The position numbers were made by a program, and so were the translations under genes. A stretch of 13,510 nt of DNA from Bacteroidales bacterium (GTDB taxonomy: Bacteria; Bacteroidota; Bacteroidia; Bacteroidales; WCHB1-69): NCBI GenBank assembly GCA_028683685.1, contig JAQUHH010000031.1, positions 1 through 13,510 on the forward strand, read 5' to 3'. This document shows, in pieces, positions 1-8,296 of this stretch. The notes under the pieces were generated by a model that had not been told where the DNA came from, ran no database searches, and was given only the letters and a program-made list of their open reading frames with translations. Each line of letters starts with the position of its first letter. Position 1 is the first letter of the stretch.

Positions 1-1848
1 CATCCAACCTGTAAAACGCCCCGAATTCTTCCGAAATAAGATTTCTAAACCATACGACCAAGCCTGTCCTGTGGTGATATTTTGTTCCCAATTAAACTCC
101 GATCTTTGTCCAGGTTGGCTAATGCCAATAAAACTGGCTCCCTCTTTATAACCAATAATATGATCCGACTTTTTATAATATCCTTCAATGGTCAACGATA
201 CATCGTTTTTCAAAAAATCTTTGCCGATTCCGGCGGCTACTTGCCAAGATTTCTGTGGTTTAATATTCGGTGTAGATGGAACCCATAAATCGGTGGGCAA
301 ACCAATTCCTGTATTGCTCAACAAATGTAAAAACTGCGACATGGAAGCAAAAGATGCTTTCAATGCCAAGTCTGGTTTTATCAAATAGCTGCTCGAAAAA
401 CGTGGCTCTGGACTGATGTAATGCTTATCTTTCACCATAAAAGAAGTCAAACGAACTCCTGGATTCAAACGCAACTTATTGTTTAATGTTTTTATTTCAT
501 CCTCCATATATATAGATGTCTCCACGCCTTCTTCTCGTTTCGACATTTTGATATCATCTTCAACAAAATCATTTTTCAAAACAAAAGCACCGGGGACAAA
601 AACATGATAAATAGAATTTATTCCTGCTCGAATCGAATGATTGGGACTTGGATGATAATATAAATCATACTTCAAACCGTAGTCATTAATTCCCGAAATA
701 TATTGCATGCTAAACAAATCATTATTTGATTTTTCTTCAGCATATATTTTCATGGTATAATCGCTAAAAATAAAAGAAGCATTGGAAAACAATGTATTAT
801 GAAACAAATGATTCCATCGCAAAGTAGCCGTTGAGTTTTGCCAAAACAAGCCCGCCTTAAGTCTATTTTCCAAACTCATCTTTTCATTCATATAAAACTT
901 ATCCCGTCCAAAATAGCCACTTAAAAATAATTTATTTTTATTTCCAAAATCATAATTGGCTTTGGCATTTAAATCGTAAAAATAATAACCCACCGATGAA
1001 CCACCCGATTGAGCTGCAATAATAGGTTGCATTAAAAAATCGATGTAGGTGCGGCGACCCGAAATAATAAAGGAAGATTTGTCCTTCACAATCGGACCTT
1101 CGAGCAACAAACGGGCTGAAATTATTCCGACTCCTGCTTCGCCAGCAAACTTTTGCTTATTTCCATCCTTCATCGTCATCTCAATAACCGACGACAAACG
1201 CCCACCATATCGGGCAGGAAAACCACCTTTGGTAAGTTCAATAGATTTTAGAGCATCTCCATTAAAAATAGAAAAGAAGCCAAACAGATGATTTGCATTA
1301 TAAACAATAGCTTCATCTAAAATTATCAAGTTTTGATCGGGACCTCCTCCTCTAACGTAAATTCCACTCGAACCTTCCGTTCCTTTTTGAACACCGGGCA
1401 TCAATTGCAAAGCCTTAAAAACATCTTTTTCGCCCAACAATGCTGGAATGGCTTTTATATCCTGAGGCTTAATCCCAACTACACTCATCCGGACCTCTTC
1501 GCTTATCTTTTGCTCACGTTCTCCCGAAATAACAACTTCTTGAAGTTCCAAACTAGATTCTAAAAAGATGTTCAAATGTAGATTTTCGTTTAACAATACT
1601 TTTTTTTCTATGGTTTGGTAGCCTACGTACGACCATCGAATCAAAACACTATCCGTAACATTCAAGCTGAGTGAATAAAAGCCATAAATATTTGAAGTAC
1701 TCCCTTGTTTCGAATCGGGATTGTAAACATTCACTCCAACCAAGGATTCTCGGCTTCCTTTTTCATAAATATAACCACTGATTGTTTTACGTTGAGCAAA
1801 ACCAGAAAAAGATAGTAAGATGAAAAAAAAAATCAAATTTTTTGCCAT
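1..1848 (-). CDS. TonB-dependent outer-membrane receptor, C-terminus beyond left edge
   Basis: I translated the minus strand from the ATG at 1848-1846; it stays open for 616 codons to the window edge, so the end of the barrel is missing. Residues 1-19 form a signal peptide (hydrophobic core, cleavage probably after GFAQ). Residues about 22-105 resemble a carboxypeptidase-regulatory-like beta-sandwich domain (SGYIYEKGSRESLVGVNV, then GFYSLSL and YVGYQTIEKKV). A linker ELQEVVISGE leads to the plug domain at about 115-228, with VRGGGPDQNLIILDEA and GGFPARYGGRLSSVIEM, both typical plug motifs. The rest has the alternating aromatic pattern of a beta barrel. Such receptors import substrates across the outer membrane using TonB-ExbBD energy. 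No SusD gene lies on the upstream side and the substrate cannot be told from sequence. The family is certain; the ligand is unknown. Confidence 0.93.
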   Translation of the reverse strand, partial: MAKNLIFFFILLSFSGFAQRKTISGYIYEKGSRESLVGVNVYNPDSKQGSTSNIYGFYSLSLNVTDSVLIRWSYVGYQTIEKKVLLNENLHLNIFLESSLELQEVVISGEREQKISEEVRMSVVGIKPQDIKAIPALLGEKDVFKALQLMPGVQKGTEGSSGIYVRGGGPDQNLIILDEAIVYNANHLFGFFSIFNGDALKSIELTKGGFPARYGGRLSSVIEMTMKDGNKQKFAGEAGVGIISARLLLEGPIVKDKSSFIISGRRTYIDFLMQPIIAAQSGGSSVGYYFYDLNAKANYDFGNKNKLFLSGYFGRDKFYMNEKMSLENRLKAGLFWQNSTATLRWNHLFHNTLFSNASFIFSDYTMKIYAEEKSNNDLFSMQYISGINDYGLKYDLYYHPSPNHSIRAGINSIYHVFVPGAFVLKNDFVEDDIKMSKREEGVETSIYMEDEIKTLNNKLRLNPGVRLTSFMVKDKHYISPEPRFSSSYLIKPDLALKASFASMSQFLHLLSNTGIGLPTDLWVPSTPNIKPQKSWQVAAGIGKDFLKNDVSLTIEGYYKKSDHIIGYKEGASFIGISQPGQRSEFNWEQNITTGQAWSYGLEILFRKNSGRFTGWM

Positions 1849-1876
1849 AAAAAGAAATTTGTTCTGAAAAAGAATG

Positions 1877-1909
1877 CAAAAATATGTGAAAAACATATAA
1901 TAACTTCAA
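1877..1909 (-). promoter_or_regulatory. Predicted Bacteroidota-type promoter for the TonB receptor
   Basis: Read on the minus strand, 1884-1877 is TATTTTTG, an exact match to the Bacteroidota -7 consensus TAnnTTTG. A TTG at 1909-1907, 22 bases upstream, could be the -33 element; that spacing is at the long end of the usual range. Transcription would start near 1870, about 20 bases before the ATG. It is a pattern match only. Confidence 0.45.
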
Positions 1910-2013
1910 TAGTGCGTATAATATTGTATTCAAAAAACTGTTATAAAAGTCAGAAAACACATCTAAATCGATATTTGTTGTAGGATAAAAATCCAAAATT
2001 GAAAAAAAAACTC

Positions 2014-2021
2014 TTTCTTTG
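2014..2021 (+). promoter_or_regulatory. Possible -7 element for the alcohol dehydrogenase gene
   Basis: The bases TTTCTTTG match the TAnnTTTG consensus at all fixed positions but one and lie 18 bases before the ATG. No TTTG or TTG sits at the expected distance upstream, so the prediction is weak. If real, the leader would be only about 10 to 15 bases. Confidence 0.25.
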
Positions 2022-2039
2022 CAAAGTAAAAAAATCAAA

Positions 2040-3185
2040 ATGATGCAAAACTTCGTTTATTATAATCCAACAAAGATACATTTTGGAAAAGATGTTCATC
2101 AAAAATTAGGCAAAACCATTCAAAAGTATGGTCAAAATGTTTTATTGGTATCCGGGCAAGGTTCTATTCGGAAAAACGGGATATATGATGCCTGCATTGC
2201 AACATTAGCACCATTTAATATAAAGGTTCATGAATTTTCGGGCATAAAACCAAATCCTGAAATCAACGATGTTTATGAAGCCATTCGTTTTGGAAAAACC
2301 AACAAAGTGGATGTTGTTTTGGCCATTGGAGGTGGCAGTGTAATAGATTCGGCCAAAATAATTGCGGCTGGAATTACATCCGACGACGATGTTTGGGACT
2401 ATTTTGTAACGTCAAAAAAGCCCCTTCATAGTCTTCCATTAATTGCAGTGATAACCATTGCAGCCACCAGTTCGGAAATGAATTCATTTAGCGTAATACA
2501 AAACAAATCAACACAGCAAAAAATCGGAATCGGTCATTCTCTCTTTTTTCCAAAAGAGTCTTTTATGAATCCAGAATTCACGTATAGCGTTTCGCCCTAT
2601 CAAACTGCTTGTGGACTGGCAGACATCATTGCTCATAACCTCGAACATTGGTTTGGAGAAGGAGATTCGCCGCTCACAGACAGCATCATTAAATCCACCA
2701 TTCATGAAATTTTTGAAATTGCCAAACCACTTCTCCAAAACCCGACCGATTATAATCTCCGAGCAAGAATGCTTCTTGCTTCAAACATAGCTTTGTGCGG
2801 AATAACAGCAATGGGAAAAACATCAGCAGATTGGGGGGCACACGGTATTGGGCATATGCTTTCCGTTCTATACAATATTCCGCATGGAGAATCTTTAGCC
2901 ATAAGTTATCCCGCATGGTTAGAAAGCGTACCCAATAAAGAGGATGAAAAAATGATTCGTTTTGCAAATGAAATAATGCAAACTCAAAACATTAACGATT
3001 CTATAACAAAAATGGAGAATTTTTTTCAATCCCTAGGACTAAGAACAAAACTTAATGAAAACGCCCTAAATAAAAACGATAGTGACAACTTATTATACAT
3101 AATTAATAAACACAAAATCAACGGATTAAACTATACATTAAACGACTCATTAAGAACAGAAATTAGTCATCTAATCTATATTTAA
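2040..3185 (+). CDS. Iron-containing alcohol dehydrogenase (YqhD/butanol dehydrogenase-like)
   Basis: A 381-residue cytoplasmic oxidoreductase of the group III, metal-dependent alcohol dehydrogenase family, interconverting an aldehyde or ketone and an alcohol with NAD(P)H. The N-terminal dinucleotide-binding part carries SGQGS at about 35-39 and the family motif IGGGSVIDSAK, with GGGS at 97-100. The C-terminal helical part carries the metal ligands D195 and H199 (ADIIAHNLEHW), H268 (AHGIGH) and H282 (IPHGES). Their spacing is the same as that I recall for E. coli YqhD (D194, H198, H267, H281), so an active site is expected. Length is also close to YqhD (387). The reading frame is open back to a TTG at 2019, but the ATG at 2040 is preferred because the family sequence starts at MQNFVYYNPTKIHFG; a second ATG follows at 2043. 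The gene stands alone, divergent from the receptor. The physiological substrate is not evident. Confidence 0.93.
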   Translation: MMQNFVYYNPTKIHFGKDVHQKLGKTIQKYGQNVLLVSGQGSIRKNGIYDACIATLAPFNIKVHEFSGIKPNPEINDVYEAIRFGKTNKVDVVLAIGGGSVIDSAKIIAAGITSDDDVWDYFVTSKKPLHSLPLIAVITIAATSSEMNSFSVIQNKSTQQKIGIGHSLFFPKESFMNPEFTYSVSPYQTACGLADIIAHNLEHWFGEGDSPLTDSIIKSTIHEIFEIAKPLLQNPTDYNLRARMLLASNIALCGITAMGKTSADWGAHGIGHMLSVLYNIPHGESLAISYPAWLESVPNKEDEKMIRFANEIMQTQNINDSITKMENFFQSLGLRTKLNENALNKNDSDNLLYIINKHKINGLNYTLNDSLRTEISHLIYI

Positions 3186-3355
3186 TTTCTAAAATAAAAT
3201 CACTCTACAATAATAAAAAACGACTACAAACAAACAAATATCTCAAAATACATATCTAAAATACCAAAACTAATTAATTAGGCAACTTTCCTACTTATGA
3301 AATTGTCTTTTGATTGAAAACATTAACTTGAAAATATTATAACATCGATACTATT

Positions 3356-5347
3356 ATGAAAAAAACAGCAACGAAAATTCTGCTTCTTTTAGCTTATACT
3401 TTTATAAACCTAAGTTTATTTGGTCAAGGACTAACATGTGCAGATGCAGATCCATTCTGTTCTGACGACCCTACCTATACTTTTCCTGCCAGCACAGGTT
3501 CTTCTAGTCCTGGATCAATGGGTTGTTTATATACTACTCCAAACCCAGCTTGGTATTTTTTACAAGTCGACCAACCAGGAAGAATTAACATTCATATGTG
3601 GACAACTCCATCAAGAGACTTAGATTTTATTTGCTGGGGACCTTTTACAGGAGGTTCCTTCGATGCCTTGGTTGCTTCAGGCGTTTGCAGTCAACTTAAT
3701 ACAAGCGGTGGCTCATCACACGGACCATCCAACGGAGCCAATCCTTCAAATCTAGGAGGCTATCCCATTGGAAACATAATTGATTGTAGTTATAATGCTG
3801 CATCAGAAGAATATGTTCATATTCCCAATGCTGTTCCTGGAAACTGGTACATACTATTAATAACCAACTATTCCAACCAACCCACTCAAATTAACTTTCA
3901 AAGCCATTCCACTTCAACGGGTTCTACAAACTGTGCTATTGTAAGACCTTTCCAAGGGGATACTGTTTGTGTTGGAGAAACCGCTACTTTAACAGTAGAG
4001 AACCCTCCTGCAGGTGCTTATTTTACCTTTGAAGGACCCAATGGATTCTTTCAATCATCAACCTCACCTGTGGCAAACATACCCAATGCTCAATTGGTTA
4101 ATGCAGGAACATATTCATTGGTTATAACCCCCAGTGGAGGAGCCGCTGGCCCACCAACACAAGCAACACTTGTTGTAAATCCGCTTCCAGATATTACGGT
4201 CACAGCAACCAACATTTGTCCTGGCGAAAATGCTACAGTTACAGCAACAGGAGCCTCTACATACGTTTGGAGCACTGGACAGACAGGAGCTTCTATTACT
4301 GTTTCGCCAACCACTACTACAACTTATACCGTAACTGGCACCTCTGCATTCGGCTGTGTTAATACAGCATCAGCAACCGTTAATTTATACGACAATCCAA
4401 TCATTACCATAACCCCAAATTCAGTTTGCTCTGGCGATCAAGTTGTAGTGAGCTCCCCAACTGGTGTGAGCTTTCAATGGAGCGACAATCTTGGTGATTC
4501 AACCATTATAAATCCTATTGTAACACAACCCGAAACATATTCAGTAACTGTCACCGACACGAATGGATGTGTTGCTTCAACAAGTCTCACTGTTAACCCA
4601 GATGCAGTCATAGAAGCATTTGGAGGTGAAATTTGCATTGGAGAGCAAGCTGAAATACGAGCCAGTGGAGGAGATTCATATATATGGAGCAATGGTATGC
4701 AAGGCGAAACAATTGGAGTCAACCCAACTTTCACTATGATTTACTCTGTAACGGGTACAAATCAATTTGGATGCAGAGGAGAAGATACTACAATGGTCAT
4801 TGTTCATCCTAAACCTACAGCCAATTTCAGAACACCCATAGACGTCATTTCATTAGACAATCCTGATCTCGAATTTTATGATGAATCTTCAGGAGCTAGT
4901 TTTTGGTTCTGGAACTTTGGAGATTTTTCCTCTCCAGAAAATACTTCTATATTGCAAAACCCAATTCACAGATATTCAGCTGTGGGCCATTATACAACAT
5001 GGTTAGTAGCTACATCTGAATTTGGTTGCAAAGATTCAATTAATAAAGTTATTGAAGTAGAAAATCCATTTGCATTCTATATACCAAATGCTTTTACTCC
5101 TGACAAAGACGGTCTTAACGAAACATTCAGACCATACGGAAGAGGAATAGACCCATCCGAATATACGATGATGATTTTTGACAGATGGGGAACATTAATC
5201 TATAAATCAAATATTCCATTTGCATCATGGGATGGATACATTAATGGACAAAGAGCTCCTCAAGGATTATATGCATACCGATTCTTTATAAAAGACTTAG
5301 AAGGCAAACGTAGAGAATACAGCGGTCACTTTACAATTTTACGCTAA
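3356..5347 (+). CDS. Secreted Ig/PKD-domain protein with T9SS type B C-terminal sorting domain
   Basis: A 663-residue extracellular or surface protein. Residues 1-24 are a Sec signal peptide (ending LSLFGQ). Residues about 25-195 form a cysteine-containing domain with NPAWYFLQVDQPGRINI, DLDFICWGPF and WYILLITNYSN, a pattern I recognise from the N-termini of other large secreted Bacteroidota proteins. Then come an Ig-like domain (about 196-275), three diverged Ig-like repeats (about 276-345, 346-414, 415-485), each with a Cys near its start and the latter two thirds ending in YSVT or YTVT plus NGC or FGC, and a PKD domain (about 486-570, FWFWNFGD...HRYSAVGHYTTWLV). Residues about 571-663 are the gliding-motility-associated type B sorting domain (IPNAFTPDKDGLNETF, IFDRWGTLIY, WDG, APQGLYAYRF). 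It should be secreted by the T9SS; a role in adhesion is inference. The 170-bp upstream gap holds no clear promoter. Confidence 0.93.
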   Translation: MKKTATKILLLLAYTFINLSLFGQGLTCADADPFCSDDPTYTFPASTGSSSPGSMGCLYTTPNPAWYFLQVDQPGRINIHMWTTPSRDLDFICWGPFTGGSFDALVASGVCSQLNTSGGSSHGPSNGANPSNLGGYPIGNIIDCSYNAASEEYVHIPNAVPGNWYILLITNYSNQPTQINFQSHSTSTGSTNCAIVRPFQGDTVCVGETATLTVENPPAGAYFTFEGPNGFFQSSTSPVANIPNAQLVNAGTYSLVITPSGGAAGPPTQATLVVNPLPDITVTATNICPGENATVTATGASTYVWSTGQTGASITVSPTTTTTYTVTGTSAFGCVNTASATVNLYDNPIITITPNSVCSGDQVVVSSPTGVSFQWSDNLGDSTIINPIVTQPETYSVTVTDTNGCVASTSLTVNPDAVIEAFGGEICIGEQAEIRASGGDSYIWSNGMQGETIGVNPTFTMIYSVTGTNQFGCRGEDTTMVIVHPKPTANFRTPIDVISLDNPDLEFYDESSGASFWFWNFGDFSSPENTSILQNPIHRYSAVGHYTTWLVATSEFGCKDSINKVIEVENPFAFYIPNAFTPDKDGLNETFRPYGRGIDPSEYTMMIFDRWGTLIYKSNIPFASWDGYINGQRAPQGLYAYRFFIKDLEGKRREYSGHFTILR

Positions 5348-5351
5348 TCTA

Positions 5352-5405
5352 ATTCTTATAAAAAAAAACCAATTTCAAAAGAAATTGGTTTTTTTTTATA
5401 AGAAT
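5352..5405 (+). terminator. Rho-independent terminator, perfect 25-bp stem
   Basis: The arms 5352-5376 and 5381-5405 are perfectly complementary around an AAAA loop. The inner stem is CCAATTTC/GAAATTGG, followed by nine T residues (5389-5397), which act as the U-tract or as the outer part of the stem with the A-tract at 5360-5368. It begins four bases after the stop codon of the T9SS cargo gene and insulates it from ffh. The symmetry means it could also terminate leftward transcription. Confidence 0.88.
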
Positions 5406-5469
5406 ATTTTAAATCTAAAAAGTGTTTTCTTAAAATGGTATAAAACAAATCACATTTACACTTTTTTTG

Positions 5470-5477
5470 TACATTTG
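5470..5477 (+). promoter_or_regulatory. Predicted -7 promoter element for ffh-folD
   Basis: TACATTTG is an exact match to the Bacteroidota TAnnTTTG element and lies 35 bases before the ffh ATG, just after a strong terminator, where a new promoter is needed. A convincing -33 TTTG was not found at the usual distance. The start of transcription would be near 5482-5486. Confidence 0.5.
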
Positions 5478-5512
5478 CAAAATGTATTCACCAATAACAA
5501 TACTAATATTGT

Positions 5513-6832
5513 ATGTTTGAAAATTTAAGCGACAAACTTGATAGAGCTTTTAAAGTATTAAAAGGACATGGTCATATTACCGAAATAAACGTTGCAGAAA
5601 CTTTAAAAGAAGTTCGCAAAGCACTTTTAGATGCCGACGTAAGTTATAAGGTAGCCAAAGAATTTGCAGATGAAGTAAAGAAAAAAGCACTTGGACAAAA
5701 CGTATTAACGGCTCTTTCGCCATCACAATTAATGATTAAAATTGTGCATGATGAATTAGCAGAACTTATGGGTTCGACAAAAGTAGACATCGAAACTCAA
5801 GCCAATCCCACAATAATACTGATGGCTGGTTTACAAGGTTCAGGTAAAACTACTTTTTCTGCAAAGCTTGCATCCCATCTTCAAAATAAAAGAGGAAGAA
5901 AACCTTTGCTGGTCGCCTGTGACGTTTATCGTCCAGCAGCGATTGACCAACTTCAAACCCTAGGTGGTCAAATTGGAGTTGAAGTATTTGCAGACATCGA
6001 AAGCAAAAAACCGGTTGACATTGCGCTAAAAGCAATAAAACATGCTAAAATGAACGGTTTCAATACCGTAATAATAGATACTGCAGGTCGTTTGGCAGTG
6101 GACGAAATGATGATGAACGAAATTAGCGACCTGAAAAATAATCTTAATCCACACGAAATATTATTCGTTGTAGATTCCATGACTGGACAAGATGCTGTTA
6201 ATACTGCCAAAGCATTTAATGACCGTTTGAATTTCACAGGCGTTATTTTAACAAAACTTGATGGTGACACCCGAGGTGGAGCTGCCTTAACTATAAAATC
6301 AATCGTAAACAAACCCATCAAATTTGTTGGATTAGGCGAAAAAATGGATGCCATTGATGTTTTCCATCCAGAACGTATGGCAGATCGAATTTTGGGAATG
6401 GGCGACATCGTATCTTTTGTTGAAAAAGCACAAGAACAATACGATGAAGAAGAAGCAAAAAAACTTCAGAAAAAAATTGCCAAAAACCAATTTAATTTCA
6501 ACGACTTCTTGAGTCAAATCAACCAGATTAAAAAAATGGGAAACATCAAAGATTTAGTTGGAATGATTCCAGGCATGTCGAAAGCGGTGAAAGATGTAGA
6601 CATTGACGAAAACGCTTTCAAAGGGATCGAAGCCATCATCCAATCTATGACTCCAGAAGAGAGAGAGAATCCAATATTACTCAATGGTAACAGACGCAAA
6701 AGAATTGCCTCGGGAAGTGGAACAAATATTCAAGAAGTAAACCGATTGATTAAACAATTTGATGACACCCGAAAAATGATGAAAATGGTCACAACCAACA
6801 AGGGTGCTCTTCCAAAAAATATAAAACGTTAA
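5513..6832 (+). CDS. ffh: Signal recognition particle protein Ffh (SRP54)
   Basis: The 439-residue GTPase subunit of the signal recognition particle. With 4.5S RNA it binds signal sequences and transmembrane segments emerging from the ribosome and delivers them to FtsY at the membrane. The N domain occupies about residues 1-90. The G domain (about 95-295) shows the P-loop GLQGSGKTT at 106-114, DTAGR at 189-193 and TKLDGD at 247-252. The C-terminal M domain (about 325-439) carries MGNIKDLVGMIPGM, SMTPEERENP and the RNA-binding segment RRKRIASGSGTNIQEVN. The length is normal and no key residue is missing. folD follows after 16 bases, suggesting cotranscription. A 12-codon reading frame (5482-5520, product MYSPITILILYV) begins just after the promoter-like element and overlaps the ffh start; whether it is translated is unknown. 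Confidence 0.98.
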   Translation: MFENLSDKLDRAFKVLKGHGHITEINVAETLKEVRKALLDADVSYKVAKEFADEVKKKALGQNVLTALSPSQLMIKIVHDELAELMGSTKVDIETQANPTIILMAGLQGSGKTTFSAKLASHLQNKRGRKPLLVACDVYRPAAIDQLQTLGGQIGVEVFADIESKKPVDIALKAIKHAKMNGFNTVIIDTAGRLAVDEMMMNEISDLKNNLNPHEILFVVDSMTGQDAVNTAKAFNDRLNFTGVILTKLDGDTRGGAALTIKSIVNKPIKFVGLGEKMDAIDVFHPERMADRILGMGDIVSFVEKAQEQYDEEEAKKLQKKIAKNQFNFNDFLSQINQIKKMGNIKDLVGMIPGMSKAVKDVDIDENAFKGIEAIIQSMTPEERENPILLNGNRRKRIASGSGTNIQEVNRLIKQFDDTRKMMKMVTTNKGALPKNIKR

Positions 6833-6848
6833 ATAAATAATATTTGCT

Positions 6849-7727
6849 ATGAAAATTATTGACGGAAAAGAAATTTCCAACAACATAAAAGCAAAAATCG
6901 CTAAAGAAGTTGAAGAAATGTTAAAGAAAGGTCACAGAGCTCCCCATTTGGCTGCCATTTTAGTGGGTGAAGACGGAGCTAGCCAGACCTATGTTGCGAG
7001 CAAAGAAAAATCATGTAAAGAAGTCGGCTTTATTTCTTCTGTATATCGATTACCAGACACTATTACCGAAAATGAACTCTTAAACACAATCAAATTTATC
7101 AACGAAGATGAAGATATTGATGGATTGATTTTGCAACTTCCTTTACCTAAACATATTTCAGAGAACAAATTAATTGAAGCCATTAAGCCCGAAAAGGATG
7201 TAGACGGGTTTCATCCCGTGAACATTGGAAAAATGGTATTAGGTCAAGAAACATATTTGCCTGCAACTCCAGCTGGAATTATCGAAATGATTTCGCATGC
7301 CAAAATTGAAACCGAAGGCAAAGAATGTGTTGTAGTGGGCCGTAGCAACATTGTTGGCAGACCCACCTCGGTTCTGATGTCTCGCGATTTTAAGCCTGGA
7401 AACTGCACCGTTACGCTTTGCCATAGCAAAACAAAAAACTTAAGAGAAATTTGTAAGCGAGCCGATATTCTAATTCTAGCCATTGGCAAACCCGAAATGA
7501 TTGATGAAACCTACATCAAAAAAGGAGCAAGCATTATTGATGTCGGCATTCACAGAGTTGAAGATAGCACCAAAAAATCTGGTTTTAGATTGGTTGGTGA
7601 TCTTAACTACGAATCAGCCGCAAAAGTTGCAGGAGCAATCTCTCCAGTACCGGGCGGTGTAGGTCCGATGACAATTGTGGCACTGCTCCAAAACACATTA
7701 AAAGCAGCAAAAAAACAAATTCAATAA
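6849..7727 (+). CDS. folD: Bifunctional methylenetetrahydrofolate dehydrogenase/cyclohydrolase FolD
   Basis: A 292-residue cytoplasmic enzyme that oxidises 5,10-methylene-THF to 5,10-methenyl-THF with NADP and hydrolyses this to 10-formyl-THF, supplying one-carbon units for purines and for formyl-Met-tRNA. The catalytic YxxxK motif is YVASK, with Y48 and K52. Other family signatures are LQLPLPKHI, DVDGFHPVNIG from D117, PATPAGI, the nucleotide-binding loop VVGRSNIVGRPTSVLM, TLCHSKT, GASIIDVGIH and the C-terminal PVPGGVGPMTIVALLQNT. Length is that of the family and nothing is missing. It lies 16 bases after ffh, an arrangement I recall from other Bacteroidota, so the two are probably cotranscribed. 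The functions are unrelated, so the pairing is likely one of housekeeping expression. Confidence 0.98.
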   Translation: MKIIDGKEISNNIKAKIAKEVEEMLKKGHRAPHLAAILVGEDGASQTYVASKEKSCKEVGFISSVYRLPDTITENELLNTIKFINEDEDIDGLILQLPLPKHISENKLIEAIKPEKDVDGFHPVNIGKMVLGQETYLPATPAGIIEMISHAKIETEGKECVVVGRSNIVGRPTSVLMSRDFKPGNCTVTLCHSKTKNLREICKRADILILAIGKPEMIDETYIKKGASIIDVGIHRVEDSTKKSGFRLVGDLNYESAAKVAGAISPVPGGVGPMTIVALLQNTLKAAKKQIQ

Positions 7728-7757
7728 TACCCTTACTAATGAATTAACACTATAATT

Positions 7758-8207
7758 ATGAAAAGACTAAGCTTAGCATTTGTTCTCTGTTCAACGTGTT
7801 TTATGTCGTTTGCACAAAGTGATTCATTAAACAGTCCTGAGAAAATTTGCGACCACTTTTTCTTTCTGATGCAAGATAACAGTGACAATGCGGTTGATTT
7901 TTTATTTTCGACCAACCCTTTTTTCGACCTAGCAAACATGCCACAATTGGATGAAATTAAAGGCAAATTGAACAAATTATTCTATTTTGGAAATATGCAC
8001 GGCTGGGACTTCTCTTCAAAACGCGAATTATCTCCCAACCTAAGTCAGTATATTTACATTGCCCGATATACTCGTCAACCTATTAAAGTTGAATTTAATT
8101 TTTACAAACCAGATAAACGCTGGCAAATACAAACTTTTAGATTTGATGAAGATTTTAAAAATGATTTTGAAAAAGTTCCCAATCAGTTTTTTAATAAAAA
8201 ACAATAA
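7758..8207 (+). CDS. Small exported protein of unknown function
   Basis: A 149-residue protein whose family I do not recognise with certainty. Residues 1-20 form a clear Sec signal peptide (MKRLSLAFVLCSTCFMSFAQ, cleavage before SD). The cysteines in it are not in a good lipobox, so a soluble periplasmic or secreted protein is more likely than a lipoprotein. The mature part of about 129 residues begins with a helical stretch (SPEKICDHFFFLMQD), contains a segment resembling DEIKGKLNKLFYFGNMHGW, and ends with beta-strand-like segments (YIYIARYTRQPIKVEFNFY, then RWQIQTFRFDEDF). That helix-then-strands layout is compatible with an NTF2/cystatin-like fold, but this is a guess. It lies 30 bases after folD and 89 bases before the SprE-like gene, on the same strand, so it may be cotranscribed with either. 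No T9SS sorting domain is present. Confidence 0.85.
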   Translation: MKRLSLAFVLCSTCFMSFAQSDSLNSPEKICDHFFFLMQDNSDNAVDFLFSTNPFFDLANMPQLDEIKGKLNKLFYFGNMHGWDFSSKRELSPNLSQYIYIARYTRQPIKVEFNFYKPDKRWQIQTFRFDEDFKNDFEKVPNQFFNKKQ

Positions 8208-8296
8208 ACACTGTAAAAAATAATAAAGCTAAAAAGATTCCGTTACTACAAAGAAAATAAAACTATTAAACGTATTTTCCATTAAAATCTAAAGAA

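Noticed and set aside
82..1563. Several small plus-strand open frames of 66-80 codons
   Set aside because: They lie opposite the continuous TonB receptor frame and show no family features.
1787..2038. Minus-strand open frame of 83 codons across the divergent intergenic region
   Set aside because: It overlaps the receptor start in another frame, uses a non-ATG start in AT-rich DNA and has a low-complexity, Phe-rich product.
3186..3355. Possible promoter before the T9SS cargo gene
   Set aside because: TTG at 3303-3305 and TTAACTTG at 3323-3330 have suitable spacing, but the -7 element misses two consensus bases.
4171..4810. Possible DNA tandem repeat in the T9SS cargo gene
   Set aside because: The similarity is only at the level of Ig-like domains; the repeats are strongly diverged in DNA.
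5968..6408. Minus-strand open frame of 146 codons
   Set aside because: It is antisense to the G domain of ffh, whose motifs are all intact; the product resembles nothing known to me.
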